64,000 nucleotides of DNA from Ficedula albicollis. Taxonomy: Eukaryota; Chordata; Aves; Passeriformes; Muscicapidae. The notes under the pieces are model-generated. The model was not told the DNA's origin. It worked only from the letters and a program-made list of their open reading frames with translations, and searched no databases. Within the stretch, counting starts at the first letter, position 1; the number at the start of each line of letters is the position of its first letter. Location of the stretch: assembly GCF_000247815.1 (NCBI RefSeq), contig NC_021673.1, positions 111,840,766-111,904,765 on the forward strand. The letters run 5' to 3'. Shown one piece after another: positions 1 through 11,590 of this stretch. A program made the translations under genes and the position numbers.

Positions 1-298
1 AGGAAAGAAACTGCTGTTGATTGAGTAGCACTGCTAGAAATACCAGTTGACATCTCATTTCATATATTCTATAACTATTGAACAGATGCACTCATCTGTT
101 TGCTACTGTTGTTTTTTAGTCCCTGTTACCAAGGCAAATACTTCCCTCTTCCTCAAGTAAAGTAGGAAGCAAAGGAGGTATAAGTCCTTTGCTTTCACTT
201 CTGCAAAGGCGTTAACTTAATGACATTAATGTGTTCTGCTGGTTGGATTCACATTTCCTTTGCAAACACACCACTGACCCACTTGAATTACCATCCAA
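1..298. other. unassigned intergenic sequence
   Basis: No gene, RNA or recognisable repeat is visible. The stretch is AT-rich and ends where the CR1 3' terminus begins. Confidence 0.5.
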
Positions 299-321
299 TC
301 ATAGAATAGTTTGGGCTGGAA

Positions 322-425
322 AATACCTCAAAGATCATCAAGTTCCAGTTCCCCTGCCACTGGCAGATACACTGTCCACCACACCAGTGGCAGGGGGACT
401 GGAACTAGATGACCTTTAAGGTATT
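322..425. repeat. foldback (inverted repeat) inside CR1 3' UTR
   Basis: The left arm 322-363 is the reverse complement of the right arm 384-425 at 38 of 42 positions, with a 20-nt loop (364-383). The arm sequence is the CR1 3' UTR block around the words GTTCCAGT and CCCTGCCAC. In an ordinary CR1 this block occurs once, so the right arm is an inverted local copy, as a template-switch error would leave. Confidence 0.85.
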
Positions 426-560
426 AGATGAGATCTAAACGCCATCCAACCTGGCCAGCCACTTCCATGGATGAGGCATCCACAACTTCTCTGGGCAATC
501 TGTCCTAGTGTCTCCTCACAGTAAAGAATTACTTCTAAATAATCTAAGCCTACTCTCTTT

Positions 561-730
561 CAGTTTAAAGCCATTCCGGAACTCTTGTCCTATGCCCTTG
601 TAAAAAATCCTTCTCCAGTTTAAAGCCATTCCCTCTTGTCCTATGCCCTTATAAAAAATCCCTCTGCTCTTTCAGTTTAAAGCCATTCCGGAACTCTTGT
701 CCTATGCCCTTGTAAAAAATCCTTCTCCAG
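561..730 (-). repeat. three tandem copies of a ~56-bp CR1 3' block
   Basis: Units start at 561, 616 and 673, each beginning CAGTTTAAAGCCATTCC and containing CTTGTCCTATGCCCTT. The first and third share a CCGGAA insertion that the middle unit lacks. A normal CR1 carries this block once, so two extra units were added after or during insertion. Confidence 0.85.
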
Positions 731-1121
731 TTCATTTGTAGGCCCCCTTTAGTAACTGGAAGGCTTATGTGGTCTCCCTAGAGTATTCTTTTTTCAAGGC
801 TGAGCAACACCAATTCTCTCCACTTTCTTAATAGGAGAGGTGCTCAAGCCCTCTGATCATCTTTGTGGCATTTCTCTGGACTTGCTACACCATGTCTCCA
901 TCCTTCCTATGCTGGAGGCCCCATAAATGAGTGTAATATGCCAAGTGTAGTCTCACAAGGGCAGAATAGAGGGCGATAATTACCTCCCCTGACCTGCTGG
1001 CCACAGCACTTTCAGTGCAGCACAGGATATGGTGGCTTTCTGGGCTGCAAGCTTGCACTGCTGAGATATGTTGAACTTCTTGCCAACCAATATCCCCAAA
1101 ACCTTCTTCTTCAGACTTCTC

Positions 1122-1533
1122 TCAAACCTTCTTCAGACTGCTCTCGATCTGTTCTCTGTCCAGCCTGTATTTGTGCTTGGGATTGCCCTGACCCAGGTGA
1201 AGGACCTTGCACTTGTCCCTGTTGAACTCCATGAGGTTTGCACACACCAACCTCTCAAACCTGTGCATGTCCCTCTGGATGGCATCCCTTCCCTGCACTG
1301 TGCTGACCACACCACAGCTTGGTGTCAGCAGCTAACTTGCTGAGGGTACCCTCAATCCCATTGTCCATGACACTGACAAAGATGTTGATCAGTGCTAGTC
1401 CCAGTGATGGCCCCTGGGGAATGCCATTCATCACTGGTCTCCACTTGGCCATAAATATGTTCACCACAGCTCTTTCAGTGCCACCATCCAGCCAATTCCA
1501 CTGAGTGGTCCATCCATCCACATGTCTTTCCAA
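1122..1533 (-). pseudogene. CR1 ORF2 reverse-transcriptase C-terminal remnant
   Basis: Two overlapping minus-strand frames (1255-1533 and 1122-1310) together cover the distal RT and the following C-terminal region of CR1 ORF2. The first contains GIPQG, INIFVSVMD and SKLAADTKL; the second contains RDAIQRDMHRFERLVCANL and GQGNPKHKYRL. The frame shifts between them show a decayed copy. The catalytic FADD box of CR1 reads LAAD, so the first aspartate is alanine. Confidence 0.85.
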
Positions 1534-1598
1534 TTTAAAGACAGGACATCCTGTAGGGCAGGGTTAAATATCCATGTAGTTCCCTTTTCCATCCCAAA

Positions 1599-2384
1599 TC
1601 TCCTAAAAAAAACCACTAAATCATCAGACCAGAGAGATGTGCTTAACTATGAGTTTAAAACCAGTATAAATTTTGCACTCCAGTGTTCTGCTTTCAACTG
1701 CAGAGTGATTTCACCTGCCAGATAAGTAAAACAAATCCACCAGAATTAAACAAATACCTTCCCATACTGTGTCTCAGTGAGGTCTCTCAATGGCATACCC
1801 AAATGTCAAATTTTGTACCATGAAGTTGTCAAGTAAAACACATACTAAATTGTCATATTTCATGATTAAGACCCTGATCCAAATCAGACTATGTTTCACT
1901 AGATTTTCAAGCAAGTGAATAATGTAAGAGGTCCAAATAATTATTAGCAATACTGCGTGTATTACAGGTCAGATACTTCAACCTATAATTGATGTCTGCT
2001 TTCCCAGTCCTGATTACATGGTATTTCCGTTTCCAATATAATGACTTCTAAAAATATTTTTTGGTACCTAATTTCATTGATGGTGAAAGATAATGCATTT
2101 TCATAGCAATGCTAAAGTGTCCTAAATGTTTTATACCATAATGGAATACTCAGTGAAACTATACGTGCATAATAGCCTGCAAACTTTTAGACTAGTGCTT
2201 TATGTTTTATTTAATTTTGAAATACAGATCACACTATATTCATTCATATTTTATTTCTATTCTGACAGAATTTCTGCAATTTTCAGGAAGTAATCTTGAG
2301 ACACAAACTCATAATTATTGGGTAGGTACCCAAAAAAGTGCCTATGTGTTGTATAGATATTCAAAATGATCAAATAATAAACAA
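1599..2384. other. unassigned AT-rich sequence
   Basis: No reading frame, RNA gene or repeat that I can name. Confidence 0.4.
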
Positions 2385-3135
2385 AGAATATAAGAATAAC
2401 TGTGCTGGACCAGACCAAGATGATGGATAGAACAGGATACCAAGTGAAAAATATGAAAACAGGGCAAGTGTGTAGTCATGCTTCTCCTAAGCATTGCAGC
2501 AGACTGATTACCTGCAATGTGGGCGGTTCATGGGCCCACAGTACTCTGTGACCCTATAGATATCTGTTTAATGAACTTTTCCAACTTAGCCTTCCACCCA
2601 GAAAGGTGGAAAAAAAGTTAGTTTTTTTTTTTGGAATGCTTTAACTATCAAAAAAACTCTTTCACAAATAGTGTTTAACATTAACACATGCTACATTAAA
2701 AAACCACTTCATTTGGTTTCATTTGAACCAACTACCTATAGATCAATTTGATTAATCTCTACTTCTGCTGTGGAAAGACACAATGAGCAAGTGATGTCTA
2801 TTCACCCTTACCATGAACCAACTACCTATAGATCAATTTGATTAATGTCTACTTCTGCCATGGAAAGACACAATGGGCAAGTGATGTCTATTCACCCTTA
2901 CCACGCCACTCCCAATTTTTTATGAATTTATCATATATCCCCTCAACAGTCTGTTTTCCAGGCTAAAGTTTCCTAGCCTGTATAATTGTTCTCCTTTGGA
3001 AGTCATTCATACCTTTGATCATCGTTATTGGTCTTCTCTCGATATACTACAGCTCTTCCATATTTTTTTTTTATGAGGTGGGAGAATCAGGGCTGCCTGG
3101 AACATTCATATTGCAAGGATAAATCACAAGCGTTA
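2385..3135 (-). mobile_element. old CR1-like LINE fragment, minus strand
   Basis: The block resembles the 3' part of an ancient sauropsid CR1-type LINE in reverse orientation. Recognisable phrases in order are the GTGCTGGACCAGACCAAGATG block near 2402, the TTTATCATATATCCCCTCAACAG block near 2930, and the cluster around 2950-3110 that corresponds to the antisense of the C-terminal ORF2 region (lines reading TTCTCCTTTGG, CATACCTTTGATCATC). It is strongly diverged and has no open frame. A 90-bp tandem duplication lies inside it. The family call rests on remembered consensus phrases, not on an alignment. Confidence 0.6.
2725..2904. repeat. tandem duplication, 90-bp unit x2
   Basis: Copies at 2725-2814 and 2815-2904 differ at only a few positions (for example CTCTACTTCTGCTGTGG versus GTCTACTTCTGCCATGG, and ATGAGCAAG versus ATGGGCAAG). 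The unit lies inside the old CR1-like fragment, so the duplication post-dates that insertion. Confidence 0.9.
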
Positions 3136-5149
3136 TTTCTCAAACAGTTTTTGTGTTTATTTTTATTGAAACATTTATTTCTCTCAATTTCTTATTGCAA
3201 ACCAGTATATGTAATTCAAGATTGACTAATGAATACTACTTTTGGCATAACAAATTCAAGTTTGTTTTTAAGTGATAGAGCTCCAGGCTAGAATACGTTT
3301 GCAAGCTAGGTTTGGCTATGCTGAAACCAGACAGCATAGATCCAGTTCTACCTTTGAATGTTTAGATAATAATGATTCATGCTAATAGAGGTTGTCTAGA
3401 GCAGTTCAACTTCAGCTCACTAAAGAATTTATTATAAAATATGTTAAACAAGGTCATAGACACAAGTGAGTCATAGATGTTAATAGACCAGGGCAGTCCA
3501 ATGTACTAAGGAGCAAAGTGAGTGAGACATGTCCTCTTAAAGGGGTCCAACCTCTGTTGATAGCCCCACTAGGACCATTTGTGCTGTGCTAAAGAACAGC
3601 TTTTTTGCCTATAAAAGGCAACAAAGCACACTCTGAAAAAGAGTATCAGACCTGTCCCATCCAATATTCTGGAGCAATTACTCAAAAAATATTTAGTGTA
3701 ATTTCATCCCAGACATCTGTCAGGCCATTCATGAATGCAGACAGAATCAGCTCTTTCTGTAAGCAGTGGAGGAATTTGACTCCATTTTTTATTGAACTGC
3801 TATAGTTCTATTAGAATTATAACTTTATGACATATTTTACCCTTTTCAGTGCTAGAAGTATAATTATCTTTCACAGGTTTTTGAATATATTTCAGAAGCA
3901 GGTGTTTATCCTATAAGTTATAATATTCTTTTAAAATTAAATATTTCATTAGATTATTCTCAAAGTGGTATATATATCAATTTAATCAATTAATTTCTGA
4001 TCATAATATTTCATGACTTGTCAACACAGAGAAGCTTCAACAAATAGGCATGTTTTTCTTGAATAAAATCAATTGCTGCTTCTATTTTACAAGATTGTTT
4101 TCTACTTTAGGCATTCTTGTGTTTCTTGGCTTTCCTACTGGATCATTTTGCAAATGTAAAGTTCTGGCAAAGTTTCATATTTTTTTTACTATCTGCTCTT
4201 AATTATGCACAACTTCTATTTCCATAACAAGCTTAAAAAACTATGCAGGAAGTCCAAAGTGGATATGTATTTTAATGAAAATTCATTTATTTCTATGCAT
4301 AACTTGAAAAATGAAAGCAATGAGAAAAAATGCCAGCTCAACATTCTGTCTGAATATTTGAATTTAAAAAATGCAAATATGCTTGAGGTTGACATTTCCC
4401 AACAGGTTAATAATTTGGAGTATTTGGTGCTTACCATATTGCTATAACACAAAATATTTCTCCTAACCTTTGAATTCAACAAGAAATAAGTCAATTAAAC
4501 AAGAGAACAAGAGATTGAATTCTATTAGTTTGGAACCGTGAATTAACCAGACACAATAATCTCAGTATAAAAGACCATATCCTGTGCCCAACAAAATCAG
4601 CATATTTCTCCAGAAAAAAAGAGTAACATCATCTAATAAGTTTTTTCTAAATAAAAGTTTAATAAGATGCCATTGAAAAACTCTTGGGATCACTCTGAAA
4701 CTCCAGAATACATTGTCAGTTACAATTTTAAATGTGTAATGGAGATTGATACATCTTCCCTGCAATGACTTCTTTCTTGCTAGACAGGTTTGAGTTACCA
4801 TGAGTACTCCACCCATGCATATATGAAAGATTAGCAAGGAAAAGAATTGCTGAAAAATACGAGCTAGGACTGCATTAGTAAGTGAATGACATGCACTGAG
4901 AATGACATTGCTTTGAACAGAAACAATCGAAAATGCTCTGCACTGAACAGCAAAAAAAGTACCAAACTTTTCCCACGATCTTTGAGAACGGGGAATGTGT
5001 TGTACTGAGTGCAGGACACACACTGGCTAGCATTACACTCCTCTCAAGCTTGTCTGTCTTTTCCACTCAAAGACAGACAGAAATTTGTGTAAATGGAGTC
5101 AGGACTATGTTTACTTCCCAACTGACACACCACTTGCATCTGTTCAGAG
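3136..5149. other. unassigned AT-rich sequence
   Basis: Several short frames occur, including one of 153 codons on the minus strand (4562-5023), but none has recognisable domains or gene context. I see no named repeat. Confidence 0.4.
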
Positions 5150-5640
5150 GAACATCAGTAACACTGCAGTAAGAAGAGCTGTTGAACGTGTTGCAATCAG
5201 ATTTTGCAAGACATGGGAATTGTGCTGGAAAAGCCTGTGATAAGACAGGACCTACGCAGAGCGTTGTTCCCAGGAGAGAGCTGATAACGTGTCCAGCTGC
5301 GTGTGACACAGGGGGTCAACAAAGGGAGCAGCCGCCTCTACGTGCTACAAAACCTGAGATGTCACTGGGAGGGGACAGGCAAAGGGGGCCAGAAGGGTGA
5401 GCCAGCCTTTCCTCAGCACGTGTCTGGACATGCTGTAGATGAATCCTTCGAAACTATAACTTCCTTGTCAAGGAATGAACAAGTGACAATGAATGTATGG
5501 GAGGTGCCGCGTTGGAATCGTGCATCTCTTCCTTGCAACCAATTAGCTGCAATTTGCCCCAGGAAAGGGCTAACCACAGTCCAGTTTTATCTAGTGAATG
5601 ACTAGATACCACCTCTTGAAGTCAGCTGGCTGTGTATAGG
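5150..5640. other. CpG-bearing, GC-richer patch of unknown origin
   Basis: This patch is richer in G+C and in CpG (ACGTG, CGCAG, GCGTG, CCGCG and others) than the AT-rich sequence on both sides, and contains a CCAAT-type word at about 5540 (CAACCAATTAGC). It could be a decayed solo LTR or a promoter-like element. I find no paired LTR, primer-binding site or target duplication, so the identity stays open. Confidence 0.3.
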
Positions 5641-8600
5641 GTGAGGGCCGTGTGGATATTTATAATTAAATCTCTAGCATGGTAGCACAGCAGTAGTAAC
5701 ATTATATTGCACACAGGACACGATGCCAGAGTCATGTTTCATGTTGCACAGCTATCACCCAATAACAGGAATATGAGTGGTGCCAGCACCATGAAAGAAA
5801 AATATTAAAAATGAGCTGAAGTGAAGCAACAAGAAAGCTTCAAAGATCTGTAGCCTACAGTGTAGCCCCCCACAATTACAAATCCCTGCTCTGTATCATG
5901 GCTGAGGTGAATACACTCTGATGTCTCCTGAAAGAAAACCAGAACTGATCAAGCCTTTGAACTGTTCTACCTCATGAAGCTGATGTGTGAGAAACTGACT
6001 TTTTTTAAATGAAGAGTTGATGATGCTTTTTAATTACATTGTATATAATTATAAATTGTATTATATTATAAATTAAAATGATGTTTCATAAAATATTTAT
6101 CTTTATTGTTTTTCTCTTATTATTACACTATAGTGATGGATGAGGACCTGTCTTACTCTATTACTTCCTCAAGAAAGGATCATTTTAGGTAACAGCAAAG
6201 ATTTCTGTAGTCAGCAATCACAGCAATTTATATGAATGACTTGTGGTTGATATGTGCACAATCTGTAATAAAGCTTTTAGTCAAATGAGGCTCAACTAGC
6301 CCTCTCATTAGAGAGGAGCACTTGATGAGTGAAGTTCATTTGCTTTCTTTACTTTGTGATCTGTATTGGCTAAACCCTCAATACTCCATGGTCCCTGAAC
6401 CTTTTGTTTCACTCTTCTATTCATAATCGCCATGAAAATACCTCACATCTCAGGAGATGCTCCATCCGTGGAGATCTCTGGCCAGCATGATGCTGAGATT
6501 GACTCTTCAGCACTGCCATTACTGTGGGTTCAGCTGCTGACTTCATCAGAGTTAGGGATGGTTCCTAACCACCAGAAGTATGTTCATGTAACACAAGTTG
6601 TGTAAAAGTCTTTAATGTTCATTTCATGCCAATTCACCAGCAGCAGTACACACAGTCCTTGAATTCAGTGCTGACTCTTCCGGTAGCATGTAGAGGCAAA
6701 GCTTATCATGTGTGAGGATCCTAAAAGAACAAGGAGCAGCCTAAACTGGCACTGCAGAAGTATTCAGGAAGAAAACTTGGCGGTTAATCCATGGCTGGAG
6801 AAAGGATTAAGAAGCCATCTATTTGCTGTTTGAATTTCCTCTTCAGTTTGGGTGCTTGAACCAATTCTTTCTCGTAAAATGTGGGAAGGCAGGGTATAAT
6901 CAACCATCTGTACTACTCAGGCCATAGTACTTACTCTATGAGGCATTACTCTACTATTTAAATTCATTTTCTGCCTCTTTTCTGCACTACCCATGGGAGT
7001 GCCCAAAGGTTATTAGGTATTAACTGTCTGCAATGAGAAGGTTTCAGGTGCCTGATAGTTTTTTCCATCTGGCTGGAAACTGGGAGGCTCAGCCTTGAAT
7101 CCCATTCCAAAGAACACAGCGTAACATATTTAATGTTTACTTGTAAATGAATACTACCTACTCATCCTTCAAATCTTTGTTTTGTGTACCAAGAAATCTC
7201 TTACAAGAGACCTTACCTAGGAGCTCACAGCGCTGACTCAGGAGTTCTCAGAGACCTTGTGCTACTAGGTTGCCTTTCCATATCCAGCCTAACTTTCCTC
7301 AAATCCCAGAGACAATGGTGGGTATGCAAACAACTTTTCATCACATATATTGTTAGATTTGAAATACTGCAGACTGAATGCTTTAAAAATATTGATTTAT
7401 ACATAGTCATTTATTTTTACAAAGAGATTTCCAGCACCCTGTGGCTATCAAGGCTCTTGTGCTGTTTCTGCTGCTTTACAAATGGCTGGCTAAACACAGA
7501 CCTCAGCTGGAGTATTACAGAGGAATCTAAACCTTGATGCAGATAAGCAATTTGGGGAGAAGAAAGTTATAGCACAGCTATGCTCCTTCTGCTGTTCAAA
7601 TTAGTGTGTTTGGCTTCATGGAAGATGGTGAACAGGAAAATAGATAGGGAAGGACAATGACATCAATAAAAGTTCTACTGTCATTTTGCACAGCTCAACA
7701 TGACCCAGTACTTCTAGTAGATTTGAAATGTCTGAACCTTCCTTTGTTTTATGTTCTATTATGTCTTTATGGGCATATAGACCTGTCCCTAGAGGGAAAG
7801 CCTGCTCTGATTACAGCTCCTGTGTCAAGTGAGACACTGTATAAGACCGCCGAAATTGTTATCTAAACGCTAGGGAGCTTCCCTTGGAGAGAAGATTCTT
7901 CCAGTGTCTCTCCCCATTTCTTCAGGAGAACTCAGACCTGACCTTAGCAATTCACATAAACAGGATGTATGGAAATACATGCCTCTTTAACCTTTTTGTC
8001 TTCCAGTGCACAACTAATGAATGCTGTGAGATGGATTGATTTGTCTACTTTGAAACTTGGAATTGGTCCTGAAGGGCAGGTTTCACTCAGGTCAAGAGAC
8101 ATGAGCTGCCTTTCCCTGTCTCTATCTGATGTAGAAAACAGTCTCATCTCCTCTCCTCAGCTTTATTCCTCAGGGAAAACAGAAGTGGGTGTGGAAGAGA
8201 AACTAGCGAAGATGTCTGGGAAAGAAAACAATGGATTGCTAAGGGAAAATTTCCTCTGTTTTAGGTGTGTTCTTGCAATAATTGCTATGAGCCCTGCAAG
8301 ATACAACAGAGCACTGAAATGCATTGGTGCTTCTAAGCTCAGACTGGATGGTTACTAGAGTGAGAGGGAGAAGCTAAAGGTTTTTATTAACAGATGGATA
8401 TATAGAGTAAGTCTGTGGTTCAGAATTGATCAGAGATATCAATAAAATTTGGCTTTTTCTGATGATATGAAATACTTGATTCCTAAGTAAGAATTTATCT
8501 TCTGCCCCCTCCTGTTTTTGTTTCTTTATTAATTATTTATTGATAAATTAGAGGCATCTACAGATATTTAATACTATTTAATACTTTTATGGTCAATTTT

Positions 8601-11496
8601 CAGCCAGGTGAATCTGAAATCGGTATGCTTCGCATTAATGCTTTTATACAAATAAAGCTGCATCCTTAATACACTGGCAAGTTACTTAAAGCTACAGAAA
8701 AGGGTGTAGGAAACACTTGACACTGTAGGCATATAAGCAGCATCTCCAAAGGCTGTCTGTCACTTGCTGTCTCCACGGGCAGTAGCTGCATTCCTGCATC
8801 ATTACATTACCACCAGCAAAGGCCCATTGGCACCTACAAGTCTGACGTGAGGACTGCCTGTAATGCCACCAGGCTTTTGTCATACCTGTGCCTCCTGTGT
8901 TAGTTTGCCAAACTGGGAATGTGGATCTGGGGATGGCTGTAGGCTTAGGCAAAACAGGAAACTGTCTAGGTCAGTAGGCTGCCAATTAATCACTGTGATG
9001 TGTGGGTGCCAGGGAAAGGGCATCAGATCTTCCAGCAGTTGGCAGGGCCCAAGTGACCAAACCCTGCTTTTGTTTGGAGCATTTAATATTGTTGTTTCAG
9101 CTGGCCTGATGGTAGATCGAAAGAGCAATTGTCTGTCCCTTTTTCCTATTCCCTTTTTCCCAAGAGCCAATAAGCTTTAACTCCTGAACTCCAGAATCCT
9201 TTTCCAGCTTTTCTATGGGCAAGAAAGATGTGTAGAGACTCCATCAAAATGTATCCATCACAGGTATATCAGAAACTTTAAAAAGTTCAGTCTCTGTAGG
9301 GAAATGCTGGATAGCAATTCAGAACCAGTTAGAAGGTCGTGTGATACTTATAGCAGGTATCAGCAATGAGAAAAAGGCTTGTAAAGCAATGGTTAGAAAA
9401 ACCACAGAAGAACCTCTAGCTCATTGTTATAGGAAAGAGTTTTCATAGTGCTGTAGGATGTTTTTCCTTGAGAGTTCCTTCAGCAGTGTTAGACAGGAAG
9501 CCAAGAGTCTGGTAATGTTCAGCATGGCTTGGTAGAGAAGATGGAGCAGATAGAAATATTCATTGATATATGAGACAAGAAAAACTGCCTTGAGCATGTA
9601 ACTGAGATGACAAAAGACAGAGCAGCTGAATGATTTCGGTGGATTTCAAGCTCATTGCCAGACAGAGAGAAGACTGAGCATAATATTGAGATCAAAGGGC
9701 TTTTGAATATTACCAGTCTAGAATTGAATGAAATTGTCCTTCGCAGAAAGAGGTCTGGAGGGACATAAGCTGGAAAGCAACCGAAGCCTCAAGTTTGTAA
9801 AGCAAACAGCACACTGCCAGAAATAATCTTTGCTTTTAATTTCTCACATAACTCAAGAGTACAAAATTGAGACACTGTACTTACTGCCAAATGGTTTACA
9901 TTTTACCATATAGAATATATTGTACATTTTTTATTTAGAATATTCTGCATATAATGCAAGGGAAGTAAGGTATTATGTGTTTTAAATATCTAGTGTGAAA
10001 ATATATGTCCTACACCATCTCTTTTTTTGTGCCTTAAGTAAACATAATTCTTAAGAAATAACATATGTTCTGGTCTCCAGAATAATATTGATTTTTTTGA
10101 AAGCTGGGAAAACAGGAAGATGCCCTTGAAAAAGCTCACACTGCAATGAAAAAAAAAGTGGAAAAGGCAAACAGAACCTTGATAATAATATAAAGACACA
10201 AGCATAATAAAAATTGTTTTAATAAAAAATTACTTTGTATTTTTTCTTACATAGAAAGATGGTAATTTCTTTTGCAATACATTTATACATTTTGATAGCA
10301 CTTTAAAAAAAAAACTGAAGAGAAAGCTCACTAAATGTATTAACATAAAAAATATTACAATACATTAAATTAAAATGAATAGTTGAGGTCAATATGTCAG
10401 AGACGTTATACCACTGACTCGCAGATAATTGTCCAATTTGCAATTAGTTCCCCTTGGGCCAATCTACTTGATAGTCAAAACCACATACACCTGCAAATGT
10501 ATTTATGTGATAACAATATGCCTCCTAATATTATCTTAAAATTGATCAATACAAATTAATGTCATTCCTCTACCATGAGTTGTACCATGAAAACTTTTAT
10601 TCCCCATAGCTGATTTTTATACTTTTTCTCTTCTATTCATCCTTGCTGCTTTCGGTGTGATATCATCTTGGAAGATTGCTGTATCTTCATTGGTGCAATA
10701 TTTACTTCTTTTGTGTCTTTGGGGAGAGGATACTTTTTTATTATTTTGCTGGTCTCTTTATGGCTGATAACTGCTCATAAAGCAGCAGCACATCCTCCAG
10801 AACTGTCTCTTCCCATTTAATGTTTTGCAGTCTCTCCACAGTTGTGAAAAACAGCACCAACTTTTTTTTTTGCCAACTTTTGCCAGCCACTCTATCTTTT
10901 ATGAGGCTTTGAAGCATGTTCTAGCTCCTGTTAAGAATGCACATAAACTCTCCAAAGAGTCAATGCTTTTTCATGGTCAATGTCATAAATTCTTATGGGA
11001 TGACCTTGTTATTTCTGTTCTTTCCATGGCTTATTTGAGTTTCCTCATGTTTTTTATAAGGACTCTGAAAGACCAGTGCCACATCCCTTGCTCTGAACCC
11101 TATCTGTTCAACTGGAGTGATGACAGGGTCATGCTTGCACCACCACTGCCGTTGGAGTACCTGCAGGACCATGGGAACACACAAGATTTTCCTCCACATC
11201 AAGGTCAAGCATTCATTGTACGTTTGTGTTTTCTTGTTTGGGGAGAGTTTTATCATTGTGTCTAATATCAGTGTGTTACTCTTGAACTTGAGCAGCTTAT
11301 TTTAAATCTCATGGGTAGATCACAGAAAAGTCACTAACTCAAAGTTATTCATATAATAAATGTATACACAGGAGGGGCAGACAGGCATAGAACAGTATAA
11401 ACAAACAAAACCATGTGAAAGCACAGTGAGAGCCATGCATATCACAACAGGCTTTATTGGAAAAGAGGCAGAGGCCCTGGTAGTAATTTACATGAA
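5641..11496. other. unassigned sequence without convincing genes
   Basis: Mostly AT-rich. The longest frames (7969-8358 and 10825-11265, both plus strand) show no domains. The first is preceded by a pyrimidine-rich tract ending TCTTCCAG at about 8006, which resembles a splice acceptor, but no donor pairs with it convincingly. No RNA gene or named repeat was recognised. Confidence 0.4.
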
Positions 11497-11590
11497 GAAA
11501 TACTGGATATTTTCTCGCTTGTATGGTCCTGAACCTCAAACAAGAAATACTGGATATTTTCTCGCTTGTATGGCCCTGGACCTCAAATGA
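11497..11590. repeat. tandem duplication, 47-bp unit x2
   Basis: Copies start at 11497 and 11544, each beginning GAAATACTGGATATTTTCTC. They differ at a few positions (GGTCCTGAACC versus GGCCCTGGACC). Confidence 0.9.

Larger units (their letters stand above)
299..1598 (-). mobile_element. CR1 LINE, 5'-truncated, minus strand
   Basis: Read on the minus strand this is the 3' portion of a chicken-repeat-1 LINE. It runs from the middle of the reverse transcriptase through the ORF2 C-terminus to the 3' UTR. The 3' end lies at 299 with the usual AATCATAGAATAGTTTGGG context (seen as complement). Recognisable CR1 ORF2 pieces are GIPQG and NIFVSVMD near 1370-1430, TLSKLAADTKL near 1320-1350, and GNPKHKYRLDRE near 1150-1180. 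Frames are broken by stops and frameshifts, so it is dead. The 5' end fades out between about 1560 and 1600, as expected for target-primed insertion with 5' truncation. It also carries an internal foldback (322-425) and a triplicated block (561-730). Confidence 0.93.

Noticed and set aside
4562..5023. 153-codon minus-strand frame
   Set aside because: No domain, no splice or promoter context, composition like the flanking noncoding DNA.
10825..11265. 146-codon plus-strand frame
   Set aside because: No recognisable domain and no supporting signals; likely chance.
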